A stretch of DNA of 64,000 bases from Gammaproteobacteria bacterium (GCA_009692265.1 SHZM01000003.1:1-64000), one strand, 5' to 3'; shown: positions 34,777-44,787, counted from the stretch's first letter. Made by a program: numbers and translations. Notes: generated by a model not told the origin, from the letters alone.

Positions 34777-36252
34777 CTAATTCCGCCATCTACCCATGGA
34801 CGCCTGTGGTTCTGGAATTGCAAAGGCCATGCGTCGAAATTCTTCAGTAGTGAGGGCAGCGGCGAGAAGCACGGCGGCTAGATCGGTCGCATCCAGATCC
34901 GGCGGCAGGAGCGTTTGTGCATGGTCGACGACAAAGCCGGTGTGGAGCCGGCCGGCGGCAAATTCCGGGTGCGCGATGATCCGGCCGAGATAATCGATAT
35001 TAGTGTCGACCCCTAGCACTACCAGCGCAGTCAGCGCCTCACTCATCCGGTTAATCACCTGTGGGCGATCGTCGGCGTAGCACACCAGCTTGGCGAGCAT
35101 GGAATCGAACGCCGCTGTGACCTGCGTGCCTCGCACGATGCCGCTGTCGAAGCGAACGCCAGTACCTGCCGGTAGTTGCAGCTGCTTAACAACCCCGGTT
35201 GCGGGGCGAAAATCGTGCTCGGGGAGCTCGGCGCAAATTCTGCACTCGAGAGCGTGTCCGCGAGGTTGTATGTCTGCTTGCGTGAGCCATAGGGACGCGC
35301 CGTTCGCGAGTCGAATCTGTGCTTCAACGAGATCGATGCCAGTGACGAACTCAGTCACCGGGTGTTCGACCTGCAAACGCGTATTCATTTCTAGAAAATA
35401 AAACGCACCGTCTGGAGCCAGAATGAACTCGACCGTGCCGGCGTTGCGATATTTCGCCGCGCGAGTCAGGGTCACAGCCGCAGTGCAGATCTGGTCGCGC
35501 AAGGCCCGTGACAGGTTAGGAGCAGGTGATTCTTCGATGATCTTCTGAAAACGCCGTTGCACGGAACATTCACGTTCGAACAGATGGATCGCCTCGCCCG
35601 TTCCATCACCGAGGACTTGAACTTCGATATGCCGCGGTCGCTCGATGTAACGCTCCGCATAAATTCGGCCGTCGGCGAAGTAGCGAGCGGCCTCGCTAGC
35701 GGCAACGATCGCGCGTTCCATCAGCTCGCTCGCCGTGCGCACAATACTCATGCCTTTGCCACCACCACCGGCCGCTGCCTTGATCAAAAGTGGAAACCCA
35801 ATCTTGGCGGCATCCGCGGCGAACTCCTCCAAGCTTCCCGATTGCGTGCAACTCGGTGCGACCGGGACCCCGTGCTCCACCGCGAACTCGCGCGCGCGGA
35901 TTTTATCGCCCATTAAGTCGATCACCGAGGCCTGCGGCCCAATGAAGATGAGTCCGGCAGCTTCTACCGCCGCGGCAAAGCGGGCATTTTCAGCGAGAAA
36001 ACCATACCCGGGGTGGATCGCGTCCGCGCCCGTGAGCCGGGCCGCCGCGAGCAATTGTTCGATATCGAGGTACGCGGCGGTTGGTACTTCCGCGAAGAGT
36101 TCAATTCGCGAATCAGCTGCCGCGACCTGCGGTGCCTGGCGATCAACGAAGTGGTAGACGGCGGTCGTCGCGAGGCCAAGGGCGTGCGCCGAGCGCTGAA
36201 TACGGCACGCGATTTCAGCGCGGTTGGCGATCAGTATTTTTTTTATCGCCAT
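34777..36252 (-). CDS. acyl-CoA carboxylase, biotin carboxylase (alpha) subunit
   Basis: A 491-residue ATP-grasp enzyme that carboxylates biotin. It has 'KILIANRAEIACRIQRSA', 'HPGYGFLAENARFAAAVE', the ATP loop 'KAAAGGGGKGMSIV', 'RHIEVQVLGDGTGEAIHLFE' and 'EMNTRLQVEHPVTE'. It ends at TAG just where the linker toward the biotin carrier begins; 491 plus 165 residues equals the usual length of a fused MCC/GCC alpha subunit. A single-base deletion around 34795-34800 would account for the split. Confidence 0.87.
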   Translation of the reverse strand: MAIKKILIANRAEIACRIQRSAHALGLATTAVYHFVDRQAPQVAAADSRIELFAEVPTAAYLDIEQLLAAARLTGADAIHPGYGFLAENARFAAAVEAAGLIFIGPQASVIDLMGDKIRAREFAVEHGVPVAPSCTQSGSLEEFAADAAKIGFPLLIKAAAGGGGKGMSIVRTASELMERAIVAASEAARYFADGRIYAERYIERPRHIEVQVLGDGTGEAIHLFERECSVQRRFQKIIEESPAPNLSRALRDQICTAAVTLTRAAKYRNAGTVEFILAPDGAFYFLEMNTRLQVEHPVTEFVTGIDLVEAQIRLANGASLWLTQADIQPRGHALECRICAELPEHDFRPATGVVKQLQLPAGTGVRFDSGIVRGTQVTAAFDSMLAKLVCYADDRPQVINRMSEALTALVVLGVDTNIDYLGRIIAHPEFAAGRLHTGFVVDHAQTLLPPDLDATDLAAVLLAAALTTEEFRRMAFAIPEPQASMGRWRN

Positions 36253-36423
36253 TGGACCTCTGCTGGCTCGGTAACCGGGCTCAAGACAAGCGCCGGCTGG
36301 ATGGCAATCGCCGCCTGGGTCATCGCGAACTCCGGTGGATTTGGCAAGCGCGGACTCTAGAGGATGAGCTCAGGACAGGTCAATTCGTGTACCGCCATGT
36401 GGCCTGTATTCGCGCCTTTGCGC

Positions 36424-37203
36424 TCAGCGGGATCGCTTCAACGTATTTTGATCGAAATCGCGTTCACTCAGGCCAGTGCGGAAGCGATAGTTCGACCAGC
36501 GCAGCTCCGTGCTCTTACCGGTTTGATGATTTTGCATGTTCATCAGCGCAGGGCGTCAATACTTATCCAGATACTGGGTGTGTTGCGACAGCAACAAGGT
36601 TTTAAGCAACGCGTTTTTACGATCGTAGAATTCGATCTTTAGCGGGTGAAGCATCGCTTTGTCGAGCCAGACGATTCTGCGGGTATAACCCGAATTCGCG
36701 TAGGCCGGCGTATTTTCCACGACGTGGGTTTCCCTCCCGACCAAACCTTCGTCACGCAACCATTTGTAGTGGTACTTTTTGACCTCCGCAGACGTTAAAT
36801 CCTCATACGCGAATTCGCTACCCACGAAAGGGCCGGATTTATTGGCCGAGGCAATTCGCTTCACGCGCTTTAGCGCCGGTAGGTAAAGCCACTGGTCGTC
36901 GGGAATGAGCGCGTGGGTATAGCTCAACAGACCAGTGCCGGCGATATCGCGCGGCGAGTCAAATATCGTGAGGCTTCTATCTCCATCGTCCGGCATTTCC
37001 AGCGAGCTAATCCGCAGCTTCCGCTGACTCTCCCGACCCTGCTTATTGCGCAGAAGCATCTCAAGATCCGCGCGCAGATCGCCCCAGCCGAGATCTCGCT
37101 GCTCGGCTTCCAACGCTAACGCAAGGCCCTTCTCTTGCGGGGTTTCCGCTTGCACTAGCCCAGCGCACGCCACGCACAGCAACAAGGTTAGAAGCTTATG
37201 CAT
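36424..37203 (-). pseudogene. LolA-like outer membrane lipoprotein-sorting protein, in-frame stop
   Basis: The frame begins at ATG 37203, overlapping the RND exporter stop, with a signal peptide ('LLTLLLCVACAGLVQA'). It has the family core 'LEMLLRNKQGRESQRKLRIS', 'DDQWLYLPALKRVKRIASAN' and 'GPFVGSEFAYEDLT'. After 'HTQYLDKY' there is a TGA at 36556. The same frame continues as RPALMNMQNHQTGKSTELRW and on to TGA at 36424, exactly the family C-terminus (usually YW before RPA). So TGG (Trp) is replaced by TGA, removing about 43 residues. These proteins are commonly paired with MMPL-type RND exporters. Confidence 0.75.
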
Positions 37204-39418
37204 GTTGGCGCGTCTCAAACATCAATAGGCATGGCGCAAGAAACACCAGGTCGATCACCATGGCGAGTAAGATCACGATGGCTGTGAGCAGGCCCATGCC
37301 CGCATTGAGTTCGAAATGAGACATCGAGAGGATTAGGAATCCACACACTAACACCGCGGTCGTCACCATCATCGCGTAAGCGACTTCGTTAAACGCGTAA
37401 CGAATAGCCACCGGTGCCAGGTCACCAGCGTTACGCGCGCGTTGATATTTGACTAAAAAATGGACGGTGTCATCCACAATAATTCCTAGCAACATGCTAG
37501 CCACCACCGAAAGGGATAGCCCAACCTGTCCGACGAACAGGCCCCATAAGCCGAAACCCGCTGCCAGGGGTAATAGGTTCGGTATGAGACTTAGCACCCC
37601 AAGCTTTACCGAGCGCAGCATTACCAGCAGCACGGCTGAGATCAATACCAGCGCGACAGCGGTGCCGATGAGCATCGATTCGGTATTCCGTCGACCAAGA
37701 TGAGCAAACATCAACGCGGTTCCGAAGCCAGTCGCGGATTTGACATGCGGAGCGTTGTCGCGGAGCCAACCTTCGGCCGCGGCATTGAACCTAAGCGACT
37801 CCAAGCTCGACAAGGTATTCACGCCGACCGAGATTTTCACCGCGGATTTGTCGACGTTGATCTGATTATTCAAATCCAGTCCGTAGGGCAATGACATTTC
37901 ATAGAGCAGCAAATACTGCGCGGCGAGTTCGCGCGCTTCTGGTAAGCGGTAGTACTCCGAATCGTCGCCATGCATGTTCTTATTCAAACGCCGCAGGATG
38001 TCGGTATAGCTCGTAACGTGTCGAACTTCCGGGCGGGCGCGTAACCATTCGACGAAGGCCGCTGTCTCTTGCATGAAAGCAGGTTCGCTGATTCCTTCAG
38101 ATTCCCCGGCGTCCACGGTGTAATAGAAATGCACGACTCCAGTGAGGTGTTCAACGGTGAAGTCGGTGGCGTGACGAAATTCGATCGTTTCGTCGAAATA
38201 CTTAGCGAAGACATCGTTTAGCTCATTGCGCGGCAGGCAGGCGATTAGCGCAAGCGCCGCACATCCAATGCCGTAGAACAACGCGCGATAGTGACGGATC
38301 GCGAAGTCGGCAATCTTCGGTACAAAGTAGGCGTTAAGACTCGGCAGGCGGCGCGACCCAACCGGAAGCACGACCAACAACGCAGGTAATAAGGTAACCG
38401 CGAGGAGATAGGAAAAGATGTCGCCAAAGGCGACGAGATTGCCGAGCTGGCGAAACGGCGGTACGTCCGAGAAGTTAAAGCTGAGGAAGCCTATGACCGT
38501 CGTCAGACTTGCGAGGAAAATCGGCTTTAGGTTGCTGCGCAGCGCGGTTTCTATCGCCGCCAGCTGTTCCGCTCCAAGGCCAAGTTCCTGCCTATAGGTT
38601 TGCAGGATATGCACACAGTTAGCCATGGCCACGGTCAGAATAATAACTGGCGCGGCCGAAGTGGCAGCGGAAACGGGATAACCAATAGTGCCTCCAATCC
38701 CCATGGCCGCCAAGATCGCGCACGCGATCACCAGTAAGGTGCTCAACGCACCGATAAAACCGCCGACCAAAAACCCCACGAGCATCAGCATCAGCCCGAA
38801 GCTGATAGGCACCAGCGTTTTGCTGTCTTTCATCGCGGCTTCCGCAAAGGCGTGATCCATCATCACGACGCCGGTAAGGTAAATTTTCAAACCCGGGTTG
38901 CGATGCTCAAAATCAGCAGCGATCTCACGTGCTGCTTTGACCACGGCGGGTACTTCGTGGCTTTCGTCTTCGCGCGGTAACTGGACGAGGACGTTGATCG
39001 CGGTTACCGCGGCATCGTCTCGGATTAAGCCGTTCTTTAAATAGGGTTCGGCGAGCACAATCGATTTTAGCTTCGCGATTTCCGCATCACTCAGATCGGC
39101 CGCGTTAGTGACGAGATCGCGCACCATCAAATCGTCGCCAACAGCACTGGAATATTGGAAATTGGTGATCGAATCAACGCGATTAGAGTAAGGGATTTGC
39201 CAGGCGCGGGCGGTGATGGCTTCGACTATGGCAAGTAACTTTTTGGTGAAGACGTTGCCGTCGCCGGGTGCGATTACGAACGTTAGCGTGTCATTCTTGA
39301 CGAACGTATTTTCCAGTTCGTTGTAAGCGACAAGCTGAGGGTTATTCGGGCTGAAGTACAGCCGGTGATTGTTGTTGATCTCGAGAACGCGCAGACCAGA
39401 CGCGGCGAACGCACTCAA
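37196..39418 (-). CDS. RND/MMPL-family exporter, N-terminus missing
   Basis: A 740-residue efflux protein from a TTG start. It carries two sets of transmembrane helices (about 205-345 and 575-735) and two large periplasmic loops, with sterol-sensing-like segments such as 'VIILTVAMANCVHILQTY' and 'LLGIIVDDTVHFLVKYQRAR'. The sequence starts 'LSAFAASGLRVLEINNNHR', which is the end of the first transmembrane helix in relatives; the preceding 40 or so residues are lost. A TGA lies four codons upstream, followed by a repeat element (39512-39612). It pairs with the adjacent LolA-like gene; hopanoid- or lipid-type cargo is possible. Confidence 0.8.
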   Translation of the reverse strand: MSAFAASGLRVLEINNNHRLYFSPNNPQLVAYNELENTFVKNDTLTFVIAPGDGNVFTKKLLAIVEAITARAWQIPYSNRVDSITNFQYSSAVGDDLMVRDLVTNAADLSDAEIAKLKSIVLAEPYLKNGLIRDDAAVTAINVLVQLPREDESHEVPAVVKAAREIAADFEHRNPGLKIYLTGVVMMDHAFAEAAMKDSKTLVPISFGLMLMLVGFLVGGFIGALSTLLVIACAILAAMGIGGTIGYPVSAATSAAPVIILTVAMANCVHILQTYRQELGLGAEQLAAIETALRSNLKPIFLASLTTVIGFLSFNFSDVPPFRQLGNLVAFGDIFSYLLAVTLLPALLVVLPVGSRRLPSLNAYFVPKIADFAIRHYRALFYGIGCAALALIACLPRNELNDVFAKYFDETIEFRHATDFTVEHLTGVVHFYYTVDAGESEGISEPAFMQETAAFVEWLRARPEVRHVTSYTDILRRLNKNMHGDDSEYYRLPEARELAAQYLLLYEMSLPYGLDLNNQINVDKSAVKISVGVNTLSSLESLRFNAAAEGWLRDNAPHVKSATGFGTALMFAHLGRRNTESMLIGTAVALVLISAVLLVMLRSVKLGVLSLIPNLLPLAAGFGLWGLFVGQVGLSLSVVASMLLGIIVDDTVHFLVKYQRARNAGDLAPVAIRYAFNEVAYAMMVTTAVLVCGFLILSMSHFELNAGMGLLTAIVILLAMVIDLVFLAPCLLMFETRQHA

Positions 39419-39511
39419 CCCCCAGGTTCACACTTTAGAGCGCGGGAGTGTGCAGGGATTGGTTGGAGTTTGGCAAGGCGAAATGCTCTCGCTGGTAATT
39501 GCCCTGCCGTC

Positions 39512-39612
39512 TAAATCTCCCCGCCGATTCGCGGCGACCCCCTTTTTCAAAGAGGGTGAATAGGTTCGGTTTTCGCTTCCCCCTTTGCAAAAGGGGGAGT
39601 GAGGCGGATTTA
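39512..39612. repeat. intergenic inverted-repeat element
   Basis: About 100 bases bounded by TAAATCTCCCCGCC and, inverted, GAGGCGGATTTA. Inside are CCCCCTTTTTCAAAGAGGG and CCCCCTTTGCAAAAGGGGG, which pair with themselves. Such C/T-A/G palindromes are common repeats in proteobacterial intergenic DNA. It lies between the SDR stop and the point where the RND exporter loses its N-terminus. Confidence 0.6.
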
Positions 39613-39615
39613 CTC

Positions 39616-40380
39616 CTACTGCGCGGCGTAGCCCCCGTCCACCGGCATCGCGACTCCGGTGACGAAGGACGCTTCGTCCGACAGCAGCCAGGCCACCGCG
39701 TCGGCGATTTCGCGCGGCTCGCCCAAACGATCCATCGGCTCCTGGGCAACAAGCGCGGATTGCTCCATCTTCGATTCATTCAAAAGACGTTCGACCATGC
39801 CTGTTTTGATTACACCTGGACACACGGCGTTGACCCTAATTCGCTTGCGAGCGAACTCAAGGGCGGCGCTTTTGGTGATCCCAACCACGCCGTGCTTGGA
39901 CGCACAGTAGGCTGTTGCGCCGCGCGCCCCGACTAGGCCCGCGACCGAAGCTGTATTCACGATCGAGCCGCCGCTACCCTGGCTCAACAACTGTTCGATC
40001 TGGGCTTTCACGCATAACCAAACGCCCTTCAGATTGATCGCGATCGTGCGATCGAAGCTCTCTTCGCTCATTTTCGTGATATTGCAGAAATCGCCTTCTA
40101 TGCCGGCGTTATTGAAGGCGCCGTCCAAACGCCCATAGGCTGACACGGTTTCGGTAATGAGGGCTTGAACTTCACTTGCGATAGCGACGTTTGTTTTGAC
40201 GAATTTACCGATCCCACCAGCCTTCACAAGCACCTCGACAGTGGCCGACGCGTCGACCGTGTTTACGTCGGCGACGACTACTTTCGCCCCGTCTGCCGCG
40301 CAGCGCAGCGCCGTTGCTCGACCAATCCCGGTGCTACCGCCGGTGACGATGATGACCTTGTCTTGAAGTTTTCCGGCCAC
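39616..40380 (-). CDS. SDR family oxidoreductase
   Basis: A 254-residue classical SDR: 'VIIVTGGSTGIGRATALR', 'GAFNNAGIEGD', 'GSIVNTASVAGLVGARGATA', catalytic YCASKHG and the C-terminal 'FVTGVAMPVDGGYAAQ'. D41-like acid after the second strand (VVVADVN) suggests NAD. It is the first gene of the minus-strand carboxylase run and diverges from the acyl-CoA synthetase gene 186 bases away. In acyclic-terpene clusters SDRs oxidise the alcohol or the 3-hydroxyacyl intermediate. Confidence 0.88.
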   Translation of the reverse strand: MAGKLQDKVIIVTGGSTGIGRATALRCAADGAKVVVADVNTVDASATVEVLVKAGGIGKFVKTNVAIASEVQALITETVSAYGRLDGAFNNAGIEGDFCNITKMSEESFDRTIAINLKGVWLCVKAQIEQLLSQGSGGSIVNTASVAGLVGARGATAYCASKHGVVGITKSAALEFARKRIRVNAVCPGVIKTGMVERLLNESKMEQSALVAQEPMDRLGEPREIADAVAWLLSDEASFVTGVAMPVDGGYAAQ

Positions 40381-40566
40381 GTGAGACTCCTTAAGATTTC
40401 TAGAGATTTAAAGGGCCCGTAATGCTAACAGAAGGCAGGCCGCGATCGTGGAAGTGCCCAGCACGGCTTGCAGCCTGGGGCGCGAATCAGGTATGTATGG
40501 AGCCTGCGGGATCCAGCGAGCAACCCCGCCTCACTATAAATTGCGAGTACAGCCTGAGGAACGCCG

Positions 40567-42210
40567 ATGACAAACCTACTCCAGCGCGGAAAAACCTACG
40601 AGGAGATTTATCACGGGTTCAAATGGAATATCCCCGCTCAGTACAACATCGCGGATGATGTGTGTGATCGCTGGGCAGAAGATTCGTCGCGTATTGCGCT
40701 GGTGTATGAGGACAAAGCGAAGCAGGTTCACCGCTATACCTTCGCGCAAATTCAAACTGCCGCGAATCAATGGGCGAACACGCTGTGCGGGTTGGGACTC
40801 GAGCGCGGCGATCGGGTCACAGTACTACTTGCACAGGACCCGGAATGCGCCATCACCCACGTGGCCTGTTGGAAAGCTGGGCTGGTGTCGTGTCCGACAT
40901 CAGTCCTGTTTGGTGCCGACGCCTTGATCTACCGCTTAAACGACAGTGGCGCGCGGGTTCTGATTACCGACAGCGCGAATTACAACAAGGCGCTTGAAGC
41001 TCGCGCCCACGCACCCAAGCTCGAACATATTTTCATCACGGATGGCGAACCAACCGGCAGCCGGAATTTCTGGACCACCATCAAAGCCGCGAGCGACAAA
41101 TTTACGAACGTGCGCACCGAGGCCGAGGAAACGGCCTGGATCAGCTACACCTCGGGTACGACAGGGAACCCCAAAGGTTCGGTTCAACCCCACCGCATGA
41201 TGCTCGGACACATGCCGAGCCTCGAGTTCGCGTACGATTTTTTTCCGCAACCGAAAGACACGCTGTGGTCGCCGGCCGACTGGGCGTGGATGGCGGGCTT
41301 GATGGACGTGATATTCCCCGGCTGGTTTCATGGCTGCACGGTAATCGCCACCGCCATGAAGGGCTTTGAGCCGGAAGAAGCGTATCGCATCCTGGATCAG
41401 CACGCCGTGACCTTGTCGTTGTTGACCCCAACGATGCTGAAACTCATGCGCGGTGTGCCGAACCCATTGTCGCGCTACACACTCAAATTGCGTGCCGTGG
41501 TCTCCGGCGGCGAAGCTGTCGGCAAGGAACTAATCGAGTGGGGTCGTCGCGAATTGAATATCAGCATCAACGAAGCTTTCGGTCAGACGGAATGCAACGT
41601 GGTGCTCGCCAACAACGGCAACGTCATGACGATTAAGCCGGGATCCTTAGGTCGACCAACGCCCGGCACGATTGCCGCGATCATCGACGATCAGGGTAAT
41701 GAAGTTCCGGCAGGTCAAACCGGAAACATCGCGATCAAGCGACCTCACCCGGTGATGTTGAAGGAATATCTGAATAAACCCGACGCCACGCGCGACAAGT
41801 TCGTTCAGGACTGGTTGATCACCGGCGACACCGGCGTAATGGATGAAGACGGTTACTTCTGGTTTCACGGCCGCGCGGACGATGTCATCACTAGTTCCGG
41901 CTATCGCATTGGCCCCAGCGAAATCGAAGACGCGTTGCTGAAGCACCCCGCGGTCAGAATGGCCGCGGTGATCGGTGTACCGGATCCAGTGCGCACTGAA
42001 ATTATTAAGGCCTTCATCATCCCCGTCGCTGGCGTGACACCTTCGGACGCACTCGTTGAGGAATTAAAGGATTCGGTGCGCAGCCGTCTTGCAAAACACG
42101 AAGTTCCGCGCTTGATCGATTTCGTCGAAGCGCTGCCGATGACGACCACCGGCAAGATCATTCGGCGTGAATTGCGCGACCGCGAGAAAGCAAAACAAGC
42201 GACGACCTAA
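40567..42210 (+). CDS. acyl-CoA synthetase (AMP-forming)
   Basis: A 547-residue adenylate-forming enzyme. The A3 motif is 'WISYTSGTTGNPKGS', then 'INEAFGQTECNVVLANN', 'WLITGDTGVMDEDGYFWFHG', 'RADDVITSSGYRIGPSEIED' and the C-terminal 'TTTGKIIRRELRDREK' with the catalytic lysine. It activates a carboxylic acid to its CoA thioester, the entry step for the acyl-CoA genes around it. The general form is closest to medium-chain acyl-CoA synthetases. Start is supported by AGGAA upstream. Confidence 0.87.
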   Translation: MTNLLQRGKTYEEIYHGFKWNIPAQYNIADDVCDRWAEDSSRIALVYEDKAKQVHRYTFAQIQTAANQWANTLCGLGLERGDRVTVLLAQDPECAITHVACWKAGLVSCPTSVLFGADALIYRLNDSGARVLITDSANYNKALEARAHAPKLEHIFITDGEPTGSRNFWTTIKAASDKFTNVRTEAEETAWISYTSGTTGNPKGSVQPHRMMLGHMPSLEFAYDFFPQPKDTLWSPADWAWMAGLMDVIFPGWFHGCTVIATAMKGFEPEEAYRILDQHAVTLSLLTPTMLKLMRGVPNPLSRYTLKLRAVVSGGEAVGKELIEWGRRELNISINEAFGQTECNVVLANNGNVMTIKPGSLGRPTPGTIAAIIDDQGNEVPAGQTGNIAIKRPHPVMLKEYLNKPDATRDKFVQDWLITGDTGVMDEDGYFWFHGRADDVITSSGYRIGPSEIEDALLKHPAVRMAAVIGVPDPVRTEIIKAFIIPVAGVTPSDALVEELKDSVRSRLAKHEVPRLIDFVEALPMTTTGKIIRRELRDREKAKQATT

Positions 42211-42292
42211 GACGTAGCGTTACCGCAGCGCCGTTCGTGGTAGACCTGTGTACCTCGACTAAAGGCGAATAAGCAGATTGCCTAGGCCTTGT

Positions 42293-43462
42293 ATGATCCC
42301 AAGAACCCTCTTTGCTCCGGAGCACGAGCTTTTTCGCGACACTGTTCGCCGCTTTATCGCACGCGAGGTCACGCCGTTTCACAGCGAATGGGAAAAGGAC
42401 GGGGTCGTGCCGCGTGCGCTGTGGCACAAGGCGGGTGCCGCGGGTTTGCTTTGTTGCGATGTGCCCGAGCGCTATGGCGGTATGGATGCTAACTTTCTGT
42501 ACAGCACCATTCTAATTGAGGAGATGGCACGGGTCGGCGCCACCGGTCCGACCTTCTACTTGCAGTCGGACATTATCGCGCCCTATCTCGTCGACTTTGG
42601 AACTGAAGAGCAAAAGCACCGGTGGCTGCCAAAAATGGCCAGTGGTGAGGTCGTTGCCGCGATCGGAATGTCCGAACCTTCCGGAGGCAGTGATTTACAA
42701 GCCATACAAACCACCGCGCGACGAGAAGGTGATGAATACGTCATCAACGGCCAGAAAGTGTTCATCACCAATGGCCATACCGCCGATCTGCTGATTCTCG
42801 CGTGTAAGACAGACCCCAAGGCGGCCGGTAAAGGCGTGAGCCTCGTGTTAGTCGAGACCGATCGACCCGGTTTCGAACGCGGCCGGCGGCTGGAGAAAAT
42901 TGGCTGCAAGGCCCAGGATACCGCTGAGTTGTTCTTCAGCGATCTGCGCGTGCCAGTCAACAACCTGTTAGGCGTCGAGGGGCGCGGCTTTTATCACCTG
43001 ATGTCACAGCTGGCTCAAGAGCGTCTGGTCCAGGCAATCCGTGCGGTAGCTTCCACCGAAGCGGCACTCCAGTGGACCCTCGATTACGTGGTCGATCGCA
43101 GGATGTTCGGCCACACCTTGGCCGACTTTCAGAATACGCAATTCAAGCTTGCCGAAATGCGCGCTGAAATTCTTGCCCAACGCGTGTTTGTCGATCGCTG
43201 CGTGGAACTTCATTTGCACAAGAAGCTGGACACGGTGGATGCCGCAATCGCGAAGCTGCTTACCACCGAACTCCAGGGCAAGGTGATGGACCAATGCCTG
43301 CAACTCTTCGGTGGTTGGGGCTACATGGTGGAGTTTCCGATTGCGCGAGCCTTTGTCGATGCACGAATGACGCGCATCGGCGGCGGCAGTATCGAAGTCA
43401 TGAAACAAATCATTGGCAAGGACATGCTGCCGCGACCACCGCGCTCGAAGAGTAGCGAATGA
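42293..43462 (+). CDS. acyl-CoA dehydrogenase
   Basis: 389 residues from ATG 42293 (an upstream TTG would add five residues). Standard ACAD order: 'YGGMDANFLYSTILIEEMAR', 'AAIGMSEPSGGSDLQAIQTT', 'VINGQKVFITNG', and C-terminal 'MDQCLQLFGGWGYMVEFPIA'. The usual Glu of short/medium-chain enzymes (YEGT) is replaced by Gly (RIGGGSIEV). Instead E243 in 'LAQERLVQA' matches the catalytic base position of isovaleryl- and long-chain acyl-CoA dehydrogenases, which suits branched or longer substrates such as citronellyl-CoA. It overlaps the next gene by 4 bases. Confidence 0.88.
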   Translation: MIPRTLFAPEHELFRDTVRRFIAREVTPFHSEWEKDGVVPRALWHKAGAAGLLCCDVPERYGGMDANFLYSTILIEEMARVGATGPTFYLQSDIIAPYLVDFGTEEQKHRWLPKMASGEVVAAIGMSEPSGGSDLQAIQTTARREGDEYVINGQKVFITNGHTADLLILACKTDPKAAGKGVSLVLVETDRPGFERGRRLEKIGCKAQDTAELFFSDLRVPVNNLLGVEGRGFYHLMSQLAQERLVQAIRAVASTEAALQWTLDYVVDRRMFGHTLADFQNTQFKLAEMRAEILAQRVFVDRCVELHLHKKLDTVDAAIAKLLTTELQGKVMDQCLQLFGGWGYMVEFPIARAFVDARMTRIGGGSIEVMKQIIGKDMLPRPPRSKSSE

Positions 43463-44616
43463 GCCAGCCGAACCCTGGTCCGCTGGCGGGGGTTCGGGTG
43501 CTTGATCTGACTTCCGTAATCCTCGGCCCGATGGCTGCGCAGTATCTCGGCGACATGGGTGCCGATGTAATTAAGATCGAAGCACCCGAGGGTGATGTTA
43601 CCCGTGGTGTTGGCGCGCGGCGCTCAGAGGGCATGGGCGCAATGTTCCTAGCGAACAACCGCAACAAACGCAGTGTGGTGCTCGATCTAAAACTCCCACG
43701 AGGGCAGGCAATCCTCGGCGGCATGGCGCGCGGGTGCGATGTGTTGCTGCACTCGATTCGGACCACCTCGGCGACGAAGATCGGCCTCGCCTACGATGTT
43801 CTCGCCGTACACAATCCTCGGCTCGTGTACTGCCACGTCACAGGGTTTTCTGATCGCGGAGCGTACGCCGGTCGGCCGTCCTACGACGACATTGTGCAAG
43901 CACTCTCGGGCTTGGCGATGCTCCAGACGGTCGTCGCCGGCGAGCCGCGTTATGTGCCTTCAATCATCGCTGACAAAATCACCGCGGTGCATGCGGCCTA
44001 TGCGATCGTATTAGCGCTGTTCGCGCGCGAGTGCACCGGACTGGGCCAAGAGGTGAACGTGCCGATGCTCGAAACGATGGTCGCGTTTAATGCGGTCGAG
44101 CACCTCGCGGGTTACGTCTTCGAGCCGCCACTAGGCGAGATGGGCCACGAGCCGGTGCGGCTCGGCCTGCGCCGTCCGTTCAGAACCTTAGATGGCTGGT
44201 TGTGCGTGTTGCCGTATACCGATACCAACTGGCGGCGCTTCTTCGAATTGGCCGCGCGTCCCGACTTAGCGGCGGATCCCCGCTTTGTGACGCAAAGGGG
44301 ACGGCAACAAAATGTCGCGCTCGGATTAAGCGAACTCGCCCAACAGCTCGCCACCCGCACCAGCGCCGAGTGGAGCGCACTGTTGCTGGAAGCCGATATT
44401 CCGTTTGCGCCGGTGAATAACCTTGAAGCATTGCTCGACGATCCGCATCTCGCCAGTGTCGATTTCTGGAAATTGCTTGAGCACCCAAGCGAAGGCCTGC
44501 TGCGCCTGCCGATGAATCCAATCGAAATGTCGGGAACGCCACCCTCTATCCGACGCCTGCCACCGCGGCTCGGGGAGCACACTGAAGAGGTTCTGCGTGA
44601 ATTCGGCTATGGGTAG
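43459..44616 (+). CDS. CaiB/BaiF family III CoA-transferase
   Basis: A 385-residue protein. Characteristic segments are 'LAGVRVLDLTSVILGPMAAQ', 'LGDMGADVIKIEAPEGD', 'NRNKRSVVLDLK', 'YCHVTGFSDRGAYAGRPSYD' with the catalytic Asp of 'YDDIVQALSG', and 'NNLEALLDDPHLAS'. It moves CoA between carboxylic acids. ATGA overlap with the acyl-CoA dehydrogenase implies translational coupling. Confidence 0.88.
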   Translation: MSQPNPGPLAGVRVLDLTSVILGPMAAQYLGDMGADVIKIEAPEGDVTRGVGARRSEGMGAMFLANNRNKRSVVLDLKLPRGQAILGGMARGCDVLLHSIRTTSATKIGLAYDVLAVHNPRLVYCHVTGFSDRGAYAGRPSYDDIVQALSGLAMLQTVVAGEPRYVPSIIADKITAVHAAYAIVLALFARECTGLGQEVNVPMLETMVAFNAVEHLAGYVFEPPLGEMGHEPVRLGLRRPFRTLDGWLCVLPYTDTNWRRFFELAARPDLAADPRFVTQRGRQQNVALGLSELAQQLATRTSAEWSALLLEADIPFAPVNNLEALLDDPHLASVDFWKLLEHPSEGLLRLPMNPIEMSGTPPSIRRLPPRLGEHTEEVLREFGYG

Positions 44617-44787
44617 CCAATCAATACTGGCTGCGGCCCTGCCGCCACGAAGGTAGCTTTAGAATCAAAGTGGCGTGTTAGATGAGGATCGGGTTTCATA
44701 TCATGACGAGAAAGAGCCCCGAGCAGCCGAAGAAAACATCAATTGGCTCACTGCCGAAAAATCGGCGAAATGAACAAGGAGATCTAC

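Noticed and set aside
36424-37203. UGA read as tryptophan in this organism
   Set aside because: Other genes in the window, such as istA, mgsA and the ketoacyl-cluster ACAD, end normally at TGA, so general recoding is unlikely.
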